Source: Helicobacteraceae bacterium (GTDB lineage Bacteria; Campylobacterota; Campylobacteria; Campylobacterales; Sulfurimonadaceae). From it: a stretch of 5,060 nt of DNA. The notes beneath the pieces were generated by a model. The model was not told the origin of the DNA and did no database searches. It saw only the letters and a program-made list of their open reading frames with translations. The DNA is taken from positions 1-5,060 of the forward strand of contig JAUWLG010000125.1 in the NCBI GenBank assembly GCA_030613795.1, written 5' to 3'. Of the stretch, positions 1-4,994 are shown piece after piece; position 1 is the first letter of the stretch, and each line of letters starts with the position of its first letter. The translations under genes were made by a program, and so were the position numbers.

Positions 1-2
1 CG

Positions 3-56
3 CTTAGAAAGATCAAAACACTAAACCCTATAGAGGTCATAAAGGCAGAGACATGA
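3..56 (+). CDS. FtsX/MacB-type ABC transporter permease, C-terminal end only (5' part outside window)
   Basis: The window opens inside a gene that ends with the TGA at 54-56. The 17 visible residues read LRKIKTLNPIEVIKAET. A tail of the form P-(I/L)-E-(V/A)-(I/L)-(K/R) is typical of FtsX-domain permeases of the LolCE/MacB type, in which the last transmembrane helix is followed by a short cytoplasmic tail. The stop overlaps the start of the next gene as ATGA (53-56), so the two are translationally coupled, as expected for a permease with its ATPase. Only the tail is visible, so the substrate, domain layout and full length cannot be judged. The call rests on the tail motif plus the adjacent LolD-like ATPase. 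Confidence 0.75.
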   Translation, partial: LRKIKTLNPIEVIKAET

Positions 57-724
57 TAAAACTGGAAAATGTACAGAAGTATTTCTACCGAGGTGAACCG
101 AGAGAGATACATGCTCTTGTGGATATTAACTTGACCATAGAGAAGGGAGAATTTACTCTTTTTAACGGTCCTTCAGGGTGCGGAAAAACAACACTGCTTA
201 ACGCCATAGGCGCCCTTGACACCATTGACAGCGGAAATATCTATCTTGATAACAGAGATATCACCATGTTGAGTGAAAACGAACGGACAACACTTAGGTT
301 AAACGAGATGGGCTTTGTCTTTCAGGCCTATAATCTTGTGCCGGTACTCAATGTGAGTGAGAACATCAGTTTTATTATGAAACTGAGAGGGTTCAGCGAC
401 CAGGAGATCAAAGAGCGCGTCTACGAAGTGGCATCGATGTTGGAGATAGACAACAAACTCGATGCGCTTCCTAATACACTTAGCGGCGGACAGCAGCAGC
501 GTGTTGCCGTCGCACGTGCAGTGGCAGCAAAACCCAAGATCATTTTAGCGGATGAACCTACGGCGAATCTGGATTCTAAAAACTCTACGGCCCTAATGGA
601 CATGATGCGCTCGCTTAATGAGAAAGAGGGGGTGACGATTCTATTTGCCTCACATGATGATTATGTCATCGAGAGTGTTCGCCGCATTATCAAACTTAAT
701 GACGGAGCCATTGTTGATAGCTAA
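53..724 (+). CDS. ABC transporter ATP-binding protein, LolD/MacB family
   Basis: This is a complete 223-residue cytoplasmic ATPase, the usual length for the LolD/FtsE/MacB-type class. Every nucleotide-binding element is intact: Walker A GPSGCGKTT at residues 39-47, Q-loop Gln at 91 (FVFQAYNL), signature LSGGQ at 143-147 followed by QQRVAVARA, Walker B IILADEP at 163-169 with catalytic Glu168, D-loop ANLD at 171-174 and switch His201. It should hydrolyse ATP to drive the FtsX-type permease encoded just upstream, whose stop codon it overlaps by 4 bases. AAGG at 42-45 lies 7 bases before the ATG. Members of this family move lipoproteins, peptides or lipids out of the inner membrane, or couple ATP hydrolysis to periplasmic work, rather than importing solutes. 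The beta-barrel gene that follows fits an envelope export role. The exact substrate cannot be read from the sequence, so no specific symbol is given. The MacB-type ATPase of a macrolide or peptide exporter is the main alternative. Confidence 0.93.
   Translation: MIKLENVQKYFYRGEPREIHALVDINLTIEKGEFTLFNGPSGCGKTTLLNAIGALDTIDSGNIYLDNRDITMLSENERTTLRLNEMGFVFQAYNLVPVLNVSENISFIMKLRGFSDQEIKERVYEVASMLEIDNKLDALPNTLSGGQQQRVAVARAVAAKPKIILADEPTANLDSKNSTALMDMMRSLNEKEGVTILFASHDDYVIESVRRIIKLNDGAIVDS
704..707 (+). promoter_or_regulatory. Ribosome binding site deciding the TTG start of the beta-barrel gene
   Basis: GGAG at 704-707 lies inside the last codons of the ATPase gene. It is 6 bases before TTG 714 and 3 bases before TTG 711. 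No comparable purine-rich stretch precedes the ATG codons at 645 or 699. This favours a TTG start at 714 and places the translation signal of the outer-membrane protein within the upstream coding region. Confidence 0.45.
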
Positions 725-1889
725 AAACGCACTTGTTATATTAGCACTGACAGCAGTAACTCTATCTGCTGATTTTGATTACACCGTGACCAACACCAAC
801 TTCACGATCTCACAGCCTTCTGTTTTTCCGGGTGATGATGCAAGATACCTCTACAACTATGACAGGCTGCGTTTTCGAGGTGATTACACTCAAGACAACC
901 TTTTTGTCACCTTTATCGGTGACGGTGTCAATTACCTGGGACATGACTATGTCAACTCAACTTCATTTGAGTATGTAAAATTGGTTGAGTCGGACACACC
1001 GTTCAAGACACAGACGACATTTTATGACTACTACGAGGGAAATGTGTATGCTAAGTTGTACCGACTTTATGCCGGTTATGAAGATGAACAAAACCGTGTG
1101 GTCGTAGGGCTGCAAAACATCACCATGGGGGTAGGGCGGATCTGGACACCGACCAACCTTTTTAATCCGCGCAACACCTATGCACTTGAACCTGATGAGA
1201 CTTTTGGTGTTGCAGCGATCTCGTATACCCGTCACATAACTGAGACGTCAGATATCACGATTGTTGCAAGTCAAAAAGCAGATTATAGTTTTAAATATGC
1301 AGCTACATACAAAGCATTTTTTGAGTATGCAGATTTTGGTGCAGATATTGTGAGCTCTGATGAGACCTTTATGGTTGGCTATGAGCTTGAGGCTAACCTG
1401 GGTGATACAGGCGTAGAGATTCGCAGCGAAGGTGCATATATTAGAAATAACGATTTGATCGTCGTAAATTTAGACACTAATACCTCTCATAAAGAAGATG
1501 TTGAATTTTTCCAAGGTATTGTCGGGGCTGATTACGGTTTTGAAAATGGTATAACAGTTGTTGCAGAAGCACTCTACAGCTCAGAAAAGTTTGCGTACAA
1601 TGAAATAATACCTAATTTGAATTCTGAGATATTACCGAACTTGGTACTCTCCAATTTTTATTTAGGTGGTACAGTAAGTTATGCTTTTACTCTCTTTTTA
1701 GACGGTTCTTTAACCTACATAGAGAGTTTTAACGAGCAGAATTCACGTTTTGTCTCTCCGACAGTAACCTACACGCTCGACGATTACAACACCTTTACAC
1801 TGGGAGCGATGCTCCAAAATGGCCCTAGCGGCAGTGAGTTCGGCACCTTCGAGGATACCTACTATTTTAGATATGAACTCTCTTTTTAG
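714..1889 (+). CDS. Putative outer-membrane beta-barrel protein encoded with the ABC transporter
   Basis: With a TTG start at 714 the protein is 391 residues and begins with a clean signal peptide: a short Lys-containing n-region, hydrophobic ALVILALTAVTL, and likely cleavage after Ser-Ala at residues 18-19, before Asp-Phe. The rest alternates polar and aromatic/hydrophobic residues as in amphipathic beta strands, is rich in Tyr, Asn and Asp, and ends in YYFRYELSF. A C-terminal strand with alternating aromatics and a final Phe is the classic BAM-recognised signal of outer-membrane barrels. A segment near residues 141-171 (GRIWTPTNLFNP, then a Leu-Glu-Pro-Asp-Glu stretch) recalls strand-and-loop patterns in porin-like families such as DUF1302 or alginate-export barrels; that link is from memory and tentative. 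The gene overlaps the ATPase gene by 11 bases, so it belongs to the same operon and may be the outer-membrane partner of the ABC system. An ATG at 699 (396 residues) is the main alternative start, but it has no visible Shine-Dalgarno and puts an acidic residue in the n-region. An ATG at 645 would add residues read entirely from inside the ATPase gene. No defined family is recognised with certainty. Confidence 0.8.
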   Translation: MIAKNALVILALTAVTLSADFDYTVTNTNFTISQPSVFPGDDARYLYNYDRLRFRGDYTQDNLFVTFIGDGVNYLGHDYVNSTSFEYVKLVESDTPFKTQTTFYDYYEGNVYAKLYRLYAGYEDEQNRVVVGLQNITMGVGRIWTPTNLFNPRNTYALEPDETFGVAAISYTRHITETSDITIVASQKADYSFKYAATYKAFFEYADFGADIVSSDETFMVGYELEANLGDTGVEIRSEGAYIRNNDLIVVNLDTNTSHKEDVEFFQGIVGADYGFENGITVVAEALYSSEKFAYNEIIPNLNSEILPNLVLSNFYLGGTVSYAFTLFLDGSLTYIESFNEQNSRFVSPTVTYTLDDYNTFTLGAMLQNGPSGSEFGTFEDTYYFRYELSF

Positions 1890-1893
1890 TACG

Positions 1894-1904
1894 TTAGAGG
1901 TGCC
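1894..1904 (+). repeat. AGAGGTGCC element, copy 1, just after the beta-barrel gene
   Basis: TTAGAGGTGCC begins 4 bases after the TAG stop of the beta-barrel gene. It shares its core with copies at 3796-3806 (inverted), 3826-3836 and 4925-4936. In the same strand, GGCACCT at 1842-1848, inside the end of the gene, is complementary to AGGTGCC at 1898-1904. A 7-bp stem with a 49-base loop is therefore possible but weak. No strong run of T follows, so this copy is not a convincing terminator by itself. Confidence 0.6.
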
Positions 1905-2035
1905 TGTATACTAAATAATAGATAAGTGTAAAAATTTTTCATGATTTTTTCATTTTATTCAAGTAAGGTACGCGCATAAATGGATGTAGGTAATCATTTT
2001 TTAGGGATGCAGAAGAGATAAGTCATAAGTTTTAG

Positions 2036-2063
2036 TTGTTTTTAATGTATCCTTATTTATTAT
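2036..2063 (+). promoter_or_regulatory. Possible promoter for the diguanylate cyclase gene
   Basis: The 199-base gap 1890-2088 is AT-rich and holds no supportable gene. The best sigma70-like pair is TTGTTT at 2036-2041 and TATTAT at 2058-2063, with a 16-base spacer. TATAAG at 2067-2072 is an alternative -10. The gene that follows has a good Shine-Dalgarno (AGGA at 2080-2083, 5 bases before the ATG). In such AT-rich DNA partial matches are expected by chance, so this is a candidate only. Confidence 0.3.
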
Positions 2064-2088
2064 TAGTATAAGTATTAATAGGATATTA

Positions 2089-3765
2089 ATGTCATTAAAG
2101 AAATTTCACCTTTTTTTCGTTCTTTTCTCATTAAGCGGATTGCTATTTATATATCTATACATTGCCCATCTTCTAGAAAATAACATTGACTCTCAAGTAA
2201 AAAACAATATTCACAGTACATCTATTGAACTGCGCCAGCAGCTCCGAAATGATTTCTCTATTCTTCAACAGCGGTTTTTCAACTATGAGACGATGAGTTT
2301 GGATAAACTTGAAGAAGTCATTGAGTACCTTGACACCACTACAGATAAAGTCGATCTTCTAGCGATCTCCGATGTCATTAACAAAAATGTCTTTGATGGA
2401 CACTATGAAGTCTACATCATCAATGATGATAAAGTGATCGAAAAAAGTACCTCGTTAGTTGATATTGGCCTCGACTACAATGATTATCCATATTTTTCAA
2501 AAGAGCTTGACCAACTTAAAAGCGGTGGTATTGAGTATAAAATAACAGCACCGATGTTTGATGAAAATGCATTAGACATGTCACAATACTACGTTGTCAG
2601 AGCTGCCGGTGAACAGTGGGTTATGATAGGCTTTGTCTTACCATTTGATGAGTATGTCAACCATGATGTAGAGAAGCTTCAAGCAGTGTTCCCATCACTG
2701 CAAAGCCTGGACCTTTTTATGCTTACCTATGACTCTGTTCAGCATATCAACACAGTAAAAAAGCAGAAGAATATTGACGATTTGTTCAAAAAGAACAGTC
2801 AATACACCAACATGATCATAGATGATCTCAAGTTGGTGACAACAGAAGAGGTTTCGGCTGTTGAGGCTATTGCAGAGAGCTTTTCACAGCGTAACATTGT
2901 CTCATTGACAGATGAGTCGAGCGACCAGACAGTTGTATATGCACTGACGACAAGCAGTTCAGAAAATGTTTCTGATGATTTTATGTTGATCACAAAAATG
3001 AGTTTTGATCAAAACTATTATCTAACTGATTATCTTGAGCTTAAAAACCTGATGTACCTTTTTATTACCCTTGTGTTTATCTTTATGGTGGCAGGTTTTC
3101 TCTTGATCCACAAAGCCATCATCCAGAGGGTCTCTGCGATCGTAGATCAGATGCATAGAGATGACCCTATTAAGCTTGAAGGCTTTCTGTTTAGCGAGTT
3201 GTCATTTTTTGTTGAACGTTACAACAACTTTCTGCTTAATTGGAAAGGGCAGGTTCGCGCCCTAAATGACATCACAATGCAAGATGAGTTGACAAAATGT
3301 GCCAACCGCCGCTATTTTAATCAAAAGATGAAAGCGCAGATCGATCTTTATGAGCGTTACGGACAAGAGTTCTCTATGATCATGTTTGACATCGATGATT
3401 TTAAAGCTGTCAACGATATTTACGGGCATAGTATAGGTGATCATGTTCTTAGTAAGATGGCGCATGATGTACGTGAACAGTTGCGTGTCAGTGATGTGCT
3501 GTGTCGGATCGGTGGTGAAGAGTTTGCCATTATCTTGCCTGAGACAAACCTAGAAAGTGCTCTGTTTGTTGCCGAAAAGATCAGAAAACGTATCGAAAAT
3601 CAGGTCTATATTGAAAACAAAAAAGTGACGATCAGTCTTGGTGCTGAGAGTTATAAGTCTGAGTTTGACTTTAACTCATTTTATACCACGGTTGATGCCT
3701 TCCTCTACAAGTCTAAAAGCAGTGGTAAAAACTGTGTCCACAGCAGTATTCCTATTAGCTCATAA
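2089..3765 (+). CDS. Membrane-bound diguanylate cyclase with periplasmic sensor region (GGDEF protein)
   Basis: This is a 558-residue protein that should make cyclic di-GMP from two GTP. A first transmembrane helix spans about residues 7-29. A periplasmic sensor region covers about 30-318; its YPYFSKEL and later aromatic/Gly patterns resemble Cache-type ligand-binding domains, but the exact family is not certain. A second helix lies at about 321-342, followed by a short linker to the catalytic domain from about residue 395. The GGDEF domain looks fully active: DELTKCANRRYF at 399-410, metal- and substrate-binding FDIDDFKAVNDIYGHSIGD around 433-451, and the active loop GGEEF at 475-479. The RVSD inhibitory site (466-469) sits exactly five residues before GGEEF, so product feedback inhibition is expected. 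AGGA at 2080-2083 supports the ATG start. No EAL or HD-GYP domain is present, so the protein is a synthase only. It appears to be a single-gene unit, with an upstream gap of about 200 bases and a hairpin downstream. Neither neighbouring operon indicates the signal it senses. Confidence 0.93.
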   Translation: MSLKKFHLFFVLFSLSGLLFIYLYIAHLLENNIDSQVKNNIHSTSIELRQQLRNDFSILQQRFFNYETMSLDKLEEVIEYLDTTTDKVDLLAISDVINKNVFDGHYEVYIINDDKVIEKSTSLVDIGLDYNDYPYFSKELDQLKSGGIEYKITAPMFDENALDMSQYYVVRAAGEQWVMIGFVLPFDEYVNHDVEKLQAVFPSLQSLDLFMLTYDSVQHINTVKKQKNIDDLFKKNSQYTNMIIDDLKLVTTEEVSAVEAIAESFSQRNIVSLTDESSDQTVVYALTTSSSENVSDDFMLITKMSFDQNYYLTDYLELKNLMYLFITLVFIFMVAGFLLIHKAIIQRVSAIVDQMHRDDPIKLEGFLFSELSFFVERYNNFLLNWKGQVRALNDITMQDELTKCANRRYFNQKMKAQIDLYERYGQEFSMIMFDIDDFKAVNDIYGHSIGDHVLSKMAHDVREQLRVSDVLCRIGGEEFAIILPETNLESALFVAEKIRKRIENQVYIENKKVTISLGAESYKSEFDFNSFYTTVDAFLYKSKSSGKNCVHSSIPISS

Positions 3766-3782
3766 TATTTTGCTAAAAAAGT

Positions 3783-3788
3783 TATAAT
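3783..3788 (+). promoter_or_regulatory. Perfect TATAAT -10 box, candidate lrgAB promoter
   Basis: TATAAT occurs 18 bases after the diguanylate cyclase stop codon. No good TTGACA-like -35 is seen at 16-18 bases spacing, but an A/T-rich upstream tract (TTTTGCTAAAAAAG) precedes it. This would be acceptable in lineages such as Campylobacterota, whose housekeeping promoters rely mainly on the -10. A transcript from here would begin near 3795, directly at the base of the hairpin at 3796-3836, making that hairpin the 5' end of an lrgAB leader. Confidence 0.4.
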
Positions 3789-3790
3789 TT

Positions 3791-3816
3791 CGTTTAGGGC
3801 ACCTCTAATAACCCTA
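3791..3816 (-). repeat. 26-base inverted repeat flanking lrgAB, left copy
   Basis: Read on the minus strand this segment starts TAGGGTTATTAGAGGTGCCC and ends with AACG. It matches 4917-4942 (plus strand) at 23 of 26 positions, with differences only at positions 8, 21 and 22. The two copies face each other in inverted orientation and bracket lrgA and lrgB. The match extends well beyond the hairpin arm. Confidence 0.75.
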
Positions 3817-3836
3817 GTCAGACTCAGAGGTGCCCT
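3796..3836 (+). terminator. Perfect 11-bp hairpin between the diguanylate cyclase gene and lrgA
   Basis: AGGGCACCTCT at 3796-3806 and AGAGGTGCCCT at 3826-3836 are exact reverse complements separated by a 19-base loop, and TTTATT overlaps and follows the right arm. Placed 31 bases after the diguanylate cyclase stop, it works as a Rho-independent terminator with a modest U tract. The right arm is one copy of the AGAGGTGCC element seen at other gene ends in this window. Because a perfect TATAAT box lies just upstream, it could instead, or also, be a structured 5' leader of lrgAB mRNA. Confidence 0.7.
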
Positions 3837-3863
3837 TTATTAAAATGCTCAGAGGTTATAGCT

Positions 3864-4250
3864 ATCAAGCCCCAAAGAACAATCACTTTTCATCTTCTAT
3901 TTACACTTCTCAAAGAGATCACTATCATCTTAGGGATATACCTTCTTGGTGAAGGTCTGGTCTACCTTCTTGAGACCAAGTTCCCCGGCAGCGTTGTCGG
4001 TATGCTTCTTCTGCTCTCTGCTCTGCATCTAAAATGGATCAAGGTAGATGACATTCGCTACGTCTCCTCTTTTCTACTGGGCTATATGCCTCTCTTCTTC
4101 ATTCCGGCGGGTGTGAGTGTTATGGTCACGTACTCTCTGATGGAGGGTTTCTACCTGCAGATCATTGCCATCACGCTTATCTCGACCGTCATGGTCATGG
4201 CCTTGACGGCTTTTATTGTGCAGTACTTTGTACAAAGAGAGAACTCATAG
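3864..4250 (+). CDS. lrgA: LrgA/CidA-family membrane protein (holin-like), start codon non-canonical or damaged
   Basis: The reading frame ending at TAG 4248-4250 encodes a small hydrophobic protein with LrgA hallmarks: a first helix ITIILGIYLLGEGL, the conserved PGSVVG turn, a second helix MLLLLSALHL, then LLGYMPLFFIPAGVSVM and a final long helix. LrgA/CidA proteins are inner-membrane proteins usually partnered with LrgB/CidB, linked to control of murein hydrolase activity, cell lysis, or export of small metabolites such as pyruvate. The partner gene follows with a one-base overlap. The first in-frame ATG is at 4002, but that start would remove the first helix and the PGS motif (82 residues instead of about 128). 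Between the in-frame stop at 3795-3797 and 4002 there is no ATG, GTG or TTG. The best fit is ATC at 3864, 8 bases after AGAGG (3851-3855), giving a 128-residue protein beginning (M)KPQRTITFHLLF; ATA at 3858 is another option. The ATG at 3845 is in a different frame that soon stops. Either a rare AUC/AUA start is used, the start has mutated, or there is an indel or sequence error. Family call strong, start weak. Confidence 0.8.
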   Translation: MKPQRTITFHLLFTLLKEITIILGIYLLGEGLVYLLETKFPGSVVGMLLLLSALHLKWIKVDDIRYVSSFLLGYMPLFFIPAGVSVMVTYSLMEGFYLQIIAITLISTVMVMALTAFIVQYFVQRENS

Positions 4251-4945
4251 TGACACCACTGTTTGGTTTGGGTCTGACCATGATCGTGGGTGTTTTAGGT
4301 CTTTATATTAAATCAAAGGTCTCTTGGAATCTTTTTAATCCAATGCTCTTCAGTATTGTGCTTATCATAACTGTATTAGTCACTTTTAATATCCCATATG
4401 AAAGTTATGAGGTTGGCGGTGACCTTATATTAAAGATGTTAGGTCCGATCACAGTTGTCTTAGCTGTGCCGCTTTACCAACATCACGACAAGTTGAAAAA
4501 ACATGCCTTTGCGATTCTTTTCGGGGTCATATTCGGTTCGCTCTCTGCCTTGGTTTCGGTCTATCTCTTCTCACTGGTACTAGGTCTGGATATGACGCTT
4601 ATAAAGTCACTCCTGCCGCGCTCCGTCACTACACCTATCGGTATCGCCTCTTCAGAGATGATAGACGGCTTGGTCGGTCTGACAGTTCTCTCCATTGTCA
4701 TCACCGGCACCTTTGGCGCCATCATTGCGGAGTGGGTGTTTAAGATATTTAAAATAGATGAGCCCATAGCAAAAGGGGTCTCGCTAGGAACCAGTGCCCA
4801 CGCCATCGGAACGGGCAGGGCATTTGAGTACGGTACACTGGAAGGTGCAATGAGTGGTCTATCTATCGCTATTGCCGGTGTATCAACTATCTTATGGTTA
4901 CTGCTGTTTCAATTTTTAGGGTTTTTAGAGGTGCCCATAACGTGA
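4250..4945 (+). CDS. lrgB: LrgB/CidB-family membrane protein (antiholin-like), partner of LrgA
   Basis: This is a 231-residue polytopic inner-membrane protein, the usual length for LrgB/YohK. Family motifs are clear: LGPITVVLAVPLYQH at 64-78, LLPRSVTTPIG at 121-131, an ITGTFGAIIAE helix at 151-161, and GTSAHAIGTGRAFE at 180-193. It begins with GTG at 4250, sharing the G with the TAG stop of lrgA, and AGAGAG at 4236-4241 provides a weak ribosome site, so it is translationally coupled to lrgA. Together the two are expected to form a membrane complex implicated in lysis control or, in Bacillus and some other taxa, pyruvate or glycolate transport. Which role applies here cannot be told. The last residues, FLEVPIT, are read from a copy of the repeated AGAGGTGCCC element (4917-4942). 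The protein would otherwise end near LLLFQFLG, so this tail may be a repeat-derived addition. Confidence 0.92.
   Translation: MTPLFGLGLTMIVGVLGLYIKSKVSWNLFNPMLFSIVLIITVLVTFNIPYESYEVGGDLILKMLGPITVVLAVPLYQHHDKLKKHAFAILFGVIFGSLSALVSVYLFSLVLGLDMTLIKSLLPRSVTTPIGIASSEMIDGLVGLTVLSIVITGTFGAIIAEWVFKIFKIDEPIAKGVSLGTSAHAIGTGRAFEYGTLEGAMSGLSIAIAGVSTILWLLLFQFLGFLEVPIT
4917..4942 (+). repeat. 26-base inverted repeat flanking lrgAB, right copy, inside the 3' end of lrgB
   Basis: This segment matches the minus-strand reading of 3791-3816 at 23 of 26 positions, including TAGGGTT, TTAGAGGTGCCC and the final AACG. It ends directly before the TGA stop of lrgB, so it is translated as the C-terminal tail. The core AGAGGTGCCC is at 4927-4936. 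No complementary arm is found nearby, so this copy does not form a hairpin alone. Confidence 0.75.
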
Positions 4946-4950
4946 CGTGA

Positions 4951-4966
4951 GCCACCATTGGGTGGC
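4951..4966 (+). terminator. Small hairpin after lrgB, possible terminator
   Basis: GCCACC (4951-4956) and GGTGGC (4961-4966) form a perfect 6-bp, GC-rich stem with a 4-base ATTG loop, beginning 6 bases after the lrgB stop and followed by CTTTA. Its position between convergent genes suits a terminator. The stem is short and the T tract poor, and no T tract follows on the minus strand, so efficiency is doubtful. Confidence 0.45.
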
Positions 4967-4994
4967 CTTTAGCGAAAATTGGTCGGGGTGCCTT

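Noticed and set aside
421..603. Minus-strand open frame of 60 codons inside the ATPase gene
   Set aside because: It lies opposite the most conserved ATPase motifs and its translation is low-complexity Ala/Ser/Thr/Arg without a family pattern. It is a shadow of the real gene.
963..1235. Minus-strand open frame of 90 codons opposite the beta-barrel gene
   Set aside because: It has no recognisable motif, and the plus strand carries a clear signal peptide and barrel pattern over the same DNA.
1931..1953. A/T-rich stretch with AAAAATTTTT and two copies of TTTTTCAT, considered as a terminator for the beta-barrel gene
   Set aside because: The pairing is entirely A-T without a GC stem. It could be curved DNA or an upstream promoter element but not a supportable terminator.
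1980..2021. Thirteen-codon open frame in the gap before the diguanylate cyclase gene
   Set aside because: It has no convincing ribosome site or leader-peptide pattern, and such short frames are expected by chance in 199 bases of AT-rich DNA.
3845..3952. ATG at 3845 as the start of lrgA
   Set aside because: It is in a different frame from the LrgA-like sequence and stops at a TGA near 3950. Its translation is polar and unlike any LrgA N-terminus unless an indel is assumed.
4226..4237. Perfect 12-base palindrome CTTTGTACAAAG overlapping the ribosome site of lrgB
   Set aside because: About one perfect 12-base palindrome is expected by chance in a window of this size, and it lies in coding sequence, so operator function is not supportable.
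4002..4250. ATG at 4002 as the true start of lrgA
   Set aside because: It would begin after the PGS motif and remove the first helix, although clear family sequence continues upstream in the same frame. No good ribosome site precedes it.
4561..4806. Minus-strand open frame of 81 codons opposite lrgB
   Set aside because: It covers the conserved LrgB motifs on the other strand and has no protein-like features of its own.
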